Shown here: positions 6,796-13,979 of the stretch, in pieces
Numbering within the stretch: position 1 is the stretch's first letter
How the letters are laid out: every line of letters begins with the position of its first letter
Assembly (NCBI GenBank): GCA_964570205.1
Contig: CAZMXI010000035.1
Coordinates: 1-32,157 of the forward strand
Direction: 5' to 3'
DNA from: CAZMXI01 sp964570205
GTDB taxonomy: Bacteria; Planctomycetota; Phycisphaerae; Tepidisphaerales; Tepidisphaeraceae
Length of the DNA stretch: 32,157 nucleotides
Notes under the pieces: generated by a model
The model's database searches: none
Seen by the model: the letters and a program-made list of their open reading frames with translations, nothing else
What the model was told of the DNA's origin: nothing
Translations under genes and position numbers: made by a program

Positions 6796-9153
6796 ATGAT
6801 GCAGACATCGATCGTGGGACTCGTCATGGCGGCCGTGGTGTGCACAACCTGCATGAACAGCGCGCAGGCGGATGGACTGGTGGGCGGGTCGGCCAAGCTC
6901 AAGGCCAAGTCGGCCGTCCCGCCGCATGTCTGGGCGTTTGACCTGGCCGATGTGCGCCTGCTGGATGGGCCGTTCAAGCGGGCAATGGAGGCCAATCGCA
7001 GCTACCTGCTGTCGCTCGACCCGGATCGGCTGCTGCACACCTTCCGGCTGAACGCCGGCATTCCATCGACAGCGCGGCCGCTGGGCGGCTGGGAAGAGCC
7101 CAAGGGCGAGCTGCGCGGGCATTTCGTGGGGCATTACCTGACGGCGTGCGCACTGATGTACGCCAGCACTGGCGACCAGCGGCTGAAGCAGAATGCCGAG
7201 GCGGTGGTGAAGGGGATGGCCGAATGCCAGGCGAAAATCGGCAGCGGGTACCTCAGCGCCTATCCCGAGGAGTTCTTTGACCGGGTTGAAAAGCGGCAGC
7301 GGGTGTGGGCTCCCTATTACACGCTGCACAAAATCTATGCCGGGCTGCTGGATATGTACCTGCACTGCAATAACCAGCAGGCGCTGGAGGTCTGCCGGAA
7401 GTTCGCCGACTGGGTGATCGAGCGCAACAGCAAGCTCAGCGAGGAGCAGATGCAGCGGATGCTCGGCGAAGAGCACGGCGGCATGAACGAGGTGCTGGCG
7501 AACCTGTACGCCGTCACCGGCGAGGAGAAATACCTGAAGATCGCGATGCGGTTCAACCACATGGCGGTGATCGGGCCGGCCTCGCAGCGCCAGGACAGGC
7601 TGACCGGCCTGCACGCCAACACGCAGGTGCCCAAGTTCATCGGCACAGCGCGGCAGTACGAACTGACCGGGCAGGAGTGGCTGAAGACGGCATCGATCTT
7701 CTTTTGGGACACCGTGGTGAAGGAGCGGTCGTATGTCATCGGCGGGCACAGCGACGGCGAGATGTTCTCGGCCAAGGAGAGGCTTTCGCAGGCGTTCGGG
7801 CCAAGCACGACCGAGACGTGCAACACCTACAACATGCTCAAGCTGACTCGGCACCTGTTCTGCTGGGAACCGACGGTGGAGCGGGCGGATTATTACGAGC
7901 GGGCGCTCTACAACCACATCCTGGCGTCGCAGAACCCGGAAAACGGCATGACGTGCTATTACGTGCCGCTGCGGCCGGGCTCGCGCAAGAGCTACAGCAC
8001 GCCGACGGGCTCGTTCTGGTGCTGCACGGGCACGGGGGTGGAGAACCACGCCAAGTACGGCGACAGCATCTACTTCCACGACGATCAGAGCCTGTATGTG
8101 AACCTCTTCATCGCCTCTGAACTGAACTGGAAGGAAAAGGGACTGAAGGTGATGCAGGAGACGACATACCCCGAGGGGCAGAGCGCGAAACTGACGATGC
8201 GCTGCGAGAAGCCGACGCAATTGGCGGTGAAGCTGCGCTGGCCGGCGTGGTCGCGGGGGTTCATGCTGAAGCTCAACGGGCAGGATGTGCAGATCGCCGG
8301 GCAGGCGGGGCAGCAGTACATCACGGTCGATCGGGAATGGCGCGATGGCGACACATTGGCGCTGTCGCTGGTGTTCTCGCTGCGGACGGAAGGGTTCAAG
8401 GACAATCCCAACCGGCTGGCGCTGCTCCACGGGCCGCTGGTGCTGAGCGCTGAGGTGGACCCGAAGAAGCCGATGCCGGCTATCGTGGGCGACAGGGCCG
8501 AGTTTGTTTCGACGCTGAAGGCGGCCGAGGGCAAAGCATCGACGTTCACGGGTCCCGCGGATGTATTCCGGGTCCCGGGCGAAGCGGGCAAGCCAATCAC
8601 GCTGGAGCCGTTCTACAAGATGCACGGCAACCGGCCCTACACGGTGTATTTCGATGTGCTGAACGGCGAGCAGTGGAAGGCGCTGGAGCAGAAACACATC
8701 GCCGAGGCAGCGCGCAAGCGTGAACTGGCCGCCCGGACGGTGGATGTGGTGATTCCCGGGCAGGACCAGAACGAGCGGGACCACAGGCTCAAGGGCGAAA
8801 AGACGTCGGCCGGCGATTTCGGCGGGCGAAAATACCGCCACGCGACGGATGGCGGATCGTTCTCGTGGGAATTGAAGGTCCAGCCCGATGAGCCACAGGA
8901 GTTATGGGTGATGTACTGGGGCAGTGATGTCAACCGCACCTTTGACATCCTGATTGACGGCCAGAAGCTCGCGACGCAGCGGCTGGCGAACAACAAGCCG
9001 GGCGAGTTCTTTGATGAGGCATACGCGTTGCCGGAGGCGATGACCAAAGGTAAGCAGAGCATCACGGTGACGTTCCAGGCGCCGCCCAATTCATGGGCTG
9101 GCGGCGTGTTTGGCGTGCGGGTGATGAAGAAGTCGCCGGCCGCGAAGCCGTGA
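6796..9153 (+). CDS. Exported GH127 glycosidase (beta-L-arabinofuranosidase-like)
   Basis: The 785-residue protein belongs to glycoside hydrolase family 127 (former DUF1680). A signal peptide (VGLVMAAVVCTTC core, cleavage after AQA near residue 26) predicts export. The (alpha/alpha)6-barrel region carries GGWEEPKGELRGHFVGHYLTA, HGGMNEVLANLY and GGHSDGE. The zinc/nucleophile set of the family is intact: Glu340 and Cys342 in TTETCNTYN, and Cys409-Cys410 in FWCCTGTGVEN. These correspond to the Glu/Cys/Cys-Cys site of Bifidobacterium HypBA1. A beta-sandwich follows, then a C-terminal module of about 150 residues (ELKVQPDEPQELWVMYWG) resembling an accessory beta domain. The start is fixed by GGAGG at 6783-6787, 8 bp before ATG. 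It heads an operon, with the activase starting 18 bp downstream. Characterised members release beta-L-arabinofuranose, including from hydroxyproline. Others act on different pectin sugars, so the substrate is not certain. Confidence 0.9.
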   Translation: MMQTSIVGLVMAAVVCTTCMNSAQADGLVGGSAKLKAKSAVPPHVWAFDLADVRLLDGPFKRAMEANRSYLLSLDPDRLLHTFRLNAGIPSTARPLGGWEEPKGELRGHFVGHYLTACALMYASTGDQRLKQNAEAVVKGMAECQAKIGSGYLSAYPEEFFDRVEKRQRVWAPYYTLHKIYAGLLDMYLHCNNQQALEVCRKFADWVIERNSKLSEEQMQRMLGEEHGGMNEVLANLYAVTGEEKYLKIAMRFNHMAVIGPASQRQDRLTGLHANTQVPKFIGTARQYELTGQEWLKTASIFFWDTVVKERSYVIGGHSDGEMFSAKERLSQAFGPSTTETCNTYNMLKLTRHLFCWEPTVERADYYERALYNHILASQNPENGMTCYYVPLRPGSRKSYSTPTGSFWCCTGTGVENHAKYGDSIYFHDDQSLYVNLFIASELNWKEKGLKVMQETTYPEGQSAKLTMRCEKPTQLAVKLRWPAWSRGFMLKLNGQDVQIAGQAGQQYITVDREWRDGDTLALSLVFSLRTEGFKDNPNRLALLHGPLVLSAEVDPKKPMPAIVGDRAEFVSTLKAAEGKASTFTGPADVFRVPGEAGKPITLEPFYKMHGNRPYTVYFDVLNGEQWKALEQKHIAEAARKRELAARTVDVVIPGQDQNERDHRLKGEKTSAGDFGGRKYRHATDGGSFSWELKVQPDEPQELWVMYWGSDVNRTFDILIDGQKLATQRLANNKPGEFFDEAYALPEAMTKGKQSITVTFQAPPNSWAGGVFGVRVMKKSPAAKP

Positions 9154-9171
9154 AGCTGTCGAGGTTCTGTC

Positions 9172-10044
9172 GTGCATCGCGGGCTGGTGTTCAACATCCA
9201 GAGGTATTCATTGGCGGATGGCCCGGGCATCCGCACGACGGTCTTCCTCAAGGGTTGCCCGCTGGATTGCTGGTGGTGCCATAACCCCGAGAGCCAGTCG
9301 CCCGAACCACAACTGCTGGTGGCCGAGCAGCGGTGCATCCGCTGTGGGTTGTGTCGCGAGGCATGCCCGCAGGACCTCGCCAGCGAATGCCAGGTGTGCG
9401 GCGCGTGTGTCGAGGCGTGCCCCACAGGAGCTCGCAAACTGGCCGGGGGGCTCATGACTGTCGAGCAGATCCTGGAGCAGGTGCGCAAGGACCGGGTCTT
9501 CTACGAAGAGTCAGGCGGTGGGATAAGCCTTTCCGGCGGCGAGCCATTGATGCAGTTCGACTTCGCGGTGGAGCTGCTGGCGGCGTGCCAGGCCGAGGGA
9601 ATCCATACCGCACTGGATACCAGCGGTTTCGCGCCGTTGACGAGGGTCATGGCGGCGGCCGACTGCTCCAATTTGGTCCTGTATGACCTGAAGATGATGG
9701 ATGAGCAGCGGCACGTCCATTACACGGGCGTGTCGAACCGAGTGATTCTGGAGAATCTGGCGATTCTGGGCCAGTCGCACGGGAACATCTGGATGCGCAT
9801 GCCGATCATCCCGGGGATCAACGACAGCGAGGCCGAGCTGGCGCAGGCGGCGAAGATGGCGGCCGGGCTTCCCGGCGTGCGGAAGGTGTGCCTGCTGCCC
9901 TATCATCAGACGGGCATGGGCAAGTTCCAGAGGCTGAGCCGGGCGTACCGGCTGGAGGATGTGTCCACGCCAACGCCGCAGCGAATGGAACAGATTGCAG
10001 GGCAATTCCGGAGCGCCGGGCTCGATGTGAGCATCGGCGGATAG
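9172..10044 (+). CDS. hypE: Glycyl radical enzyme activase (HypE-like, PflA family)
   Basis: This 290-residue radical-SAM protein installs the glycyl radical on the partner enzyme encoded next to it. The N-terminus IQRYSLADGPGIRTTVFLKGCP is typical of activases. The radical-SAM cluster motif CPLDCWWC is at residues 29-36 (Cys29, Cys33, Cys36). It is followed by an inserted double ferredoxin domain with CIRCGLCREACP (about 55-66) and CQVCGACVEACP (about 72-83), as in activases of dehydratase-type glycyl radical enzymes. SLSGGEPL is the SAM-binding GGE motif. The start is GTG at 9172, chosen because GAGG at 9161-9164 lies 7 bp upstream and the alternative ATG would lose the N-terminus. It lies 18 bp after the GH127 stop and 4 bp before the next gene. 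The name hypE reflects its partner, since activases cannot be told apart by sequence alone. Confidence 0.9.
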   Translation: MHRGLVFNIQRYSLADGPGIRTTVFLKGCPLDCWWCHNPESQSPEPQLLVAEQRCIRCGLCREACPQDLASECQVCGACVEACPTGARKLAGGLMTVEQILEQVRKDRVFYEESGGGISLSGGEPLMQFDFAVELLAACQAEGIHTALDTSGFAPLTRVMAAADCSNLVLYDLKMMDEQRHVHYTGVSNRVILENLAILGQSHGNIWMRMPIIPGINDSEAELAQAAKMAAGLPGVRKVCLLPYHQTGMGKFQRLSRAYRLEDVSTPTPQRMEQIAGQFRSAGLDVSIGG

Positions 10045-10048
10045 CAAC

Positions 10049-12412
10049 ATGAACGACAGAACCCGACGCCTCAGGAGCGGGAGCCTGGAAGCCAGGCCGC
10101 GGATTTCGCACGAGCGGGCCAGCCTGCTGACGGACTTCTATCGCGAGAACGAGGGCAAGCACTCGGTCCCGGTCATGCGGGCGAAGTCGTTCTATCACCT
10201 GTGCGAGCACAAGACGATCTACATCGGCGAGGATGAGCTGATTGTCGGCGAGCGCGGGCCAGCACCCAAGGCGGTGCCTACCTATCCGGAACTGACGTGC
10301 CACAGCGTGGAGGATTTGCGCATCCTCAATTCCCGGCCGAAGACAAGCTATGCTGTGTCGGAGGAGTGCATCGCGGCGTATGCCCAGAAGATCATCCCCT
10401 ACTGGCGGGATCGGAGCATGCGCGGGCGGATTTTCGCCGCGATGGAGCCGCAGTGGATCGAGGCGTACGGGGCGGGGATCTTCACCGAGTTCATGGAGCA
10501 GCGCGCCCCCGGGCATACGGTGCTGGATGACAAGATATACCGCAAGGGCATGATCGACTTCAAGAGAGACATCGCTGAGGCAATGGCGCGGCTGGATGTG
10601 CTGAACGACCCGCAGGCGCTGGCCAAGCGCGAGCAGCTTGCGGCGATGGACATCTCGTGCGATGCGGTGATGCTGTTTGCCGGAAGGCATGCCGAGCTGG
10701 CGCGGGAGATGGCATTGCGAGAGACCGACGGCGCGCGCCGGGCTGAACTGCAGAGGATTGCCGAGGTCTGCGAGCACGTGCCAGCGCACGCGCCGCGGGA
10801 TTTCCACGAAGCGCTGCAGTATTACTGGTTCTGCCACCTGGCAGTGATCACCGAGCTGAACGGGTGGGATTCGTTCTGCCCGGGTCATCTCGACCAGCAC
10901 CTGCTGCCGTTTTACCGGCGGGGGCTGGAATCGGGCGAGCTGACGCCCGAGCGTGCACGCGAGCTGCTGGAGGCGTTTTTCGTCAAGTTCAACAACCACC
11001 CCGCCCCGCCCAAGGTGGGCGTGACGGCGGAAGAAAGCGGCACATACACCGATTTCGCCAACATCAACCTCGCGGGCCTGCTGGCCGACGGGTCGGATGG
11101 GTCCAATGAACTGACGCACATGCTCCTGGACATCATCGACGAGATGCACGTGCTTCAGCCGAGTTCGAACGTGCAGGTGTCGCGGAAGACGCCGGACGCG
11201 GTGTTGAAGCATGCGCTGCGGGTGATCGGCAAGGGTTACGGGTTTCCATCGCTGTTCAACGCCGATGCGGTGGTTGAGGAGCAGCTTCGGATGGGCAAGT
11301 CACTGGCCGACGCCCGGGCCGGCGGATGCAGCGGGTGCGTGGAGACGGGGGCGTTCGGCAAAGAGGCGTACATTCTCACCGGGTATTTCAACCTGGTGAA
11401 GATTCTTGAGCTGACGCTGCACGATGGGCTCGACCCGCGCTCGGGAAAGCAGCTCGGCCCGCGCACCGGGAATCCGGCCAGCTTCGCCACGTTCGACGAG
11501 TTGTTCGCGGCGTTTCGGCAGCAGGTGGCGCATTTCATCGAGGTGAAGCTGCGCGGGAACCAGGTCATCGAGCAGATGTACGCCCGTCTGATGCCGGCGC
11601 CGTTCCTGTCAGTCATTACCGATGACTGCATCGCCCGCGGCATGGATTACAACGCCGGGGGAGCACGATACAACAACAGCTACATCCAATTCGTGGGCAT
11701 CGGGAGCCTGACGGATTGCCTTTCGGCCATCCGGCAGGTGGCGTTCAACGACAAAATGGCAACGCTCGGCGACCTTGTCGCCATACTCGATCGCAACTTT
11801 GAAGGCAGCGAGCCGCTGCGGCAGCGACTGGTCAACCGCACGCACAAGTACGGGAATGATGATGATGCGGCCGATGCATTGACCGTGGCGGCGTTCGAGA
11901 TGCTGGTGGAGTTGCTGGATGGTCGGCCGAACAGCAAGGGCGGGCATTACCGGGTGGAGATGCTGCCGACGACTTGCCACGTGTATTTCGGGTCGGTGAC
12001 GGGCGCTATGCCCGATGGGCGCAAGGAGGGGCTGCCCTTGTCGGAGGGCATTTCGCCGGTGCAGGGCGCTGACCGGATGGGCCCGACGGCGGTGATCAAA
12101 TCGGCCTCGAAGATGGACCACATCAAGACGGGCGGAGCGCTGTTGAACATGAAGTTCTCGCCGACGCTTCTGGCTGGCGAAGATGGGATCGACAAACTGG
12201 CGCACCTGGTGCGTTCTTACTTCAAGATGGATGGGCACCATGTGCAGTTCAACATCGTGACGGCCCAGGCGCTGCGCCAGGCCCAGGCGGACCCGGAGGC
12301 GCATCGCGACCTGATCGTGCGGGTGGCGGGATACAGCGATTACTTCTGCGACCTGTCGGCGGAGCTTCAGGAGGAGATCATCACCCGAACGGAGCATGCG
12401 GGAACGGCATGA
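10049..12412 (+). CDS. hypD: Glycyl radical enzyme, probable trans-4-hydroxy-L-proline dehydratase
   Basis: The 787-residue protein is a full-length PFL-like glycyl radical enzyme. The glycyl loop is RVAGYS with Gly761 near the C-terminus. The catalytic thiyl loop is GCSGCVETG with Cys430 and Glu432, the CxE pattern of dehydratases. Compared with Clostridioides difficile HypD as I recall it (Cys434, Glu436, Gly765, Asp278, His160, Phe152, Ser334, Phe340, Tyr450, Thr645), every residue is found here exactly four positions earlier: Asp274, His156, Phe148, Ser330, Phe336, Tyr446 and Thr641. This argues strongly for trans-4-hydroxy-L-proline dehydratase, which makes pyrroline-5-carboxylate. That product would be reduced to proline by ProC, which is not in this window. 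The enzyme is oxygen-sensitive, so the host should be anaerobic at least part of the time. Its activase is 4 bp upstream and a GH127 glycosidase lies before that. Other CxE dehydratases remain a weaker alternative. Confidence 0.85.
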   Translation: MNDRTRRLRSGSLEARPRISHERASLLTDFYRENEGKHSVPVMRAKSFYHLCEHKTIYIGEDELIVGERGPAPKAVPTYPELTCHSVEDLRILNSRPKTSYAVSEECIAAYAQKIIPYWRDRSMRGRIFAAMEPQWIEAYGAGIFTEFMEQRAPGHTVLDDKIYRKGMIDFKRDIAEAMARLDVLNDPQALAKREQLAAMDISCDAVMLFAGRHAELAREMALRETDGARRAELQRIAEVCEHVPAHAPRDFHEALQYYWFCHLAVITELNGWDSFCPGHLDQHLLPFYRRGLESGELTPERARELLEAFFVKFNNHPAPPKVGVTAEESGTYTDFANINLAGLLADGSDGSNELTHMLLDIIDEMHVLQPSSNVQVSRKTPDAVLKHALRVIGKGYGFPSLFNADAVVEEQLRMGKSLADARAGGCSGCVETGAFGKEAYILTGYFNLVKILELTLHDGLDPRSGKQLGPRTGNPASFATFDELFAAFRQQVAHFIEVKLRGNQVIEQMYARLMPAPFLSVITDDCIARGMDYNAGGARYNNSYIQFVGIGSLTDCLSAIRQVAFNDKMATLGDLVAILDRNFEGSEPLRQRLVNRTHKYGNDDDAADALTVAAFEMLVELLDGRPNSKGGHYRVEMLPTTCHVYFGSVTGAMPDGRKEGLPLSEGISPVQGADRMGPTAVIKSASKMDHIKTGGALLNMKFSPTLLAGEDGIDKLAHLVRSYFKMDGHHVQFNIVTAQALRQAQADPEAHRDLIVRVAGYSDYFCDLSAELQEEIITRTEHAGTA

Positions 12413-12596
12413 GCCAGCGCCGCCCGCCAGATGGGCGGCTCCACCGGTGACGGTTGTGTGCGGTGTCGACGGTCCCCGGGAGGGAGTATCTCTTTCCCAT
12501 GCACCGTCGTCGATTCGAGGAAATCGGAATGCCATGGCCATCGCGCGCCAGGCGACGGGCGTCGCCCCAGGGACCCGGCCCGCACGACAGGCCAGC
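12413..12596. other. Convergent intergenic region with hairpins
   Basis: This region separates the hypD operon (plus) from tadA (minus). Just after the hypD stop, GCCGCCC (12419-12425) can pair with GGGCGGC (12433-12439). Closer to tadA, GGCGAC (12551-12556) pairs with GTCGCC (12561-12566). Between them TCGACGGT near 12466 can pair imperfectly with ACCGTCGTCGA near 12502-12512. None is followed by a convincing T-run. They may act as a weak bidirectional terminator region. Confidence 0.35.
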
Positions 12597-13070
12597 CTAC
12601 CCGCGTTTGCCCATCGCTCGCTGGTTCTGGAAGAACCGGCGCAGAACCTGAGCGCACTCGTCGGCCAGCAACCCGCCGGTCACTTCCAGGCGATGGTTCA
12701 GCCGGTCATCCTGGCAGAGCCGATAAAGCGTGGTCACAGCGCCGGCCTTGGGGTCCTCGCAGCCGTAGACAAGCCTGGCAATGCGGGCGTTGACGATCGC
12801 TCCAGCGCACATCGGGCACGGCTCCAGCGTGACATACAGCGTGCATTCCTCCAACCGCCAGTCATCGAGCGCTGCGCCGGCCTGGCGCATGGCGACCATC
12901 TCGGCGTGGGCGGTGGGGTCGCGGTCGATGATCCGCCGGTTGAAGCCCGAGCCGATGACTCGCCCGGTGGGCTCATGGACGATCACGCAGCCAACGGGAA
13001 CCTCGCCCATGGCCGCGGCCTCTTCGGCGCGGGCCAGGGCTTGCCGCATCCAGATCTGTGGTTCGGTCAT
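12597..13070 (-). CDS. tadA: tRNA-specific adenosine deaminase
   Basis: TadA deaminates the wobble adenosine of tRNA-Arg(ACG) to inosine in the cytoplasm. The 157-residue protein has the zinc-dependent deaminase signature: HAE at residues 55-57 (zinc-binding His55 and proton-shuttling Glu57) and PCPMC with Cys85 and Cys88. GEVPVGCVIV and the Asn of GSGFNRR are also typical. The ATG overlaps the TGA stop of the upstream gene (ATGA at 13067-13070), so translation is likely coupled to that small helical protein. The probable operon continues upstream to the Nfu gene. Nothing is missing or truncated. Confidence 0.95.
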   Translation of the reverse strand: MTEPQIWMRQALARAEEAAAMGEVPVGCVIVHEPTGRVIGSGFNRRIIDRDPTAHAEMVAMRQAGAALDDWRLEECTLYVTLEPCPMCAGAIVNARIARLVYGCEDPKAGAVTTLYRLCQDDRLNHRLEVTGGLLADECAQVLRRFFQNQRAMGKRG

Positions 13071-13558
13071 CGCCCGTCGTCTCCCGCCTGATCCGGGGAA
13101 ACAGCGATCCCCTTCAGTTCGTTCAGATCGGCGTAGAGGACATCCCGCTCATCCTCGTCCGCGAGTTCCCGACCGAGAAGATCGGCCTTTTCCCAGTGGC
13201 GATCGAAGGCCGAACGGTCGCCGGCGACCTGCGCAGCGCGGGCCATCGCCTCGTGAGCGCAGGCCACGTAGAAAGCGGGCAATCCGCCGGCCTCCGCGAT
13301 CCGCAGCGCCTGCCGCGCGTGATGCAGGGCCGGCTCGGGGCGGCCCAGCACGGCATAAACGCGGGCGACCTGCCATTCGCCCACCGACCTTTCCTGCGCG
13401 GAGCCCACGGCGGCCCAGTGATGGCAGGATGCATGCGCCGCATGCACCATCGCATCGTCGTCGTCGGGCGTGCGGTCCTTCCTGTCCAACAGCGTCCAGG
13501 TGTGGTTGAAAAGCCACGCCGCCAGGCGGCGCTCCGTCTCCTGATCCAGGATGCTCAT
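13067..13558 (-). CDS. Small TPR-like helical protein coupled to tadA
   Basis: The 163-residue cytoplasmic protein has no signal peptide. Its middle, about residues 55-130, reads as helix pairs of TPR type (EWQVARVYAVLGRPEPALHHARQALRIAEAG, then YVACAHEAMARAAQVAGDRSAFDRHWEKADLL), including the alanine/glycine spacing of TPR repeats. The N-terminus has a WLFNHTWTLLD segment and a His/Cys-containing HASCHHW motif that I cannot assign. Its start has a good ribosome-binding site, GAGGAGG, about 6 bp upstream. Its stop overlaps the tadA start. I know no function for it. The coupling to tadA suggests cotranscription but not necessarily a shared pathway. Confidence 0.8.
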   Translation of the reverse strand: MSILDQETERRLAAWLFNHTWTLLDRKDRTPDDDDAMVHAAHASCHHWAAVGSAQERSVGEWQVARVYAVLGRPEPALHHARQALRIAEAGGLPAFYVACAHEAMARAAQVAGDRSAFDRHWEKADLLGRELADEDERDVLYADLNELKGIAVSPDQAGDDGR

Positions 13559-13635
13559 GGACGCCTCCTCACATGGGTATCAGTCCGGCGATACGACGGC
13601 GACCGTCCGCACAGGCCCAATGGAGGCGGGCGCGG

Positions 13636-13902
13636 TCAGTCGTTGACGGCAACCACATCGGTGATCTCGGGGATGCGCTGCCGGAGACTGCGCTCAATGC
13701 CCATGTGCAGGGTCATGCCCGCGCTGGGACACCCGATGCACGCGCCATGAAAGCGAACCTGCACGACGCCTTCCGGCGAGACATCCACAAGCTCGATATC
13801 GCCGCCGTCGGCCTGCACGGCCGGGCGTATCAGGTTGATGACATCCTCCACGCGATCGCGAAGGGGCTGGGGTGAAGAGGTCTGGGTGTTGGTTTCGATC
13901 AT
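13636..13902 (-). CDS. Nfu-type Fe-S cluster scaffold/carrier protein
   Basis: This 88-residue protein is a stand-alone NifU C-terminal domain. The domain carries a Fe-S cluster between two subunits and passes it to apo-proteins. It shows the family core: VINLIRPAVQADGGDIELVDV, then VRFHGACIGCPS with the ligand pair Cys55 and Cys58, then a helix IERSLRQRIPEI. The frame is open to a TTG at 13908, but I take the ATG complementary to 13900-13902. GAAGG (plus-strand CCTTC 13912-13916) sits 9 bp upstream of it. A candidate promoter lies at 13932-13961. The gene probably leads a small operon with the TPR-like protein and tadA. Clients could include the Fe-S enzymes in this window (RimO, the activase), but that is speculation. 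Confidence 0.92.
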   Translation of the reverse strand: MIETNTQTSSPQPLRDRVEDVINLIRPAVQADGGDIELVDVSPEGVVQVRFHGACIGCPSAGMTLHMGIERSLRQRIPEITDVVAVND

Positions 13903-13931
13903 GCTCAAGGGCCTTCTGCAAGGTCTTTATA

Positions 13932-13961
13932 AGTATAGACCGCGCACGCCCGCCCCGGCAA
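13932..13961 (-). promoter_or_regulatory. Candidate promoter of the nfu operon
   Basis: On the minus strand TTGCCG (13956-13961) and TATACT (13932-13937) are 18 bp apart, with 4/6 and 5/6 consensus matches. The start of transcription would fall near 13925, about 23 nt before the ATG, with the ribosome-binding site GAAGG in between. This placement is consistent with a real promoter. Confidence 0.5.
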
Positions 13962-13979
13962 CCGGCCGGCGATGGCCGG

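Noticed and set aside
6706..8841. 711-residue minus-strand ORF opposite the GH127 gene
   Set aside because: Arg/His/Leu/Pro-rich sequence with no domain, typical of the antisense frame of a high-GC gene. The plus-strand gene is clearly real.
5185..9153. Single 1322-residue ORF joining rimO and the GH127 gene
   Set aside because: It exists only because the 10-N gap was read through. The TRAM domain continues in another frame to a stop at 6674, and the glycosidase has its own ribosome-binding site and signal peptide.
10049..12412. Pyruvate formate-lyase or glycerol dehydratase identity
   Set aside because: PFL has two adjacent catalytic cysteines and no CxE motif. The substrate-contact residues here match hydroxyproline dehydratase at a constant offset.
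13903..13908. TTG start for the Nfu protein
   Set aside because: The ATG two codons later has a well-spaced ribosome-binding site and is the more likely start.
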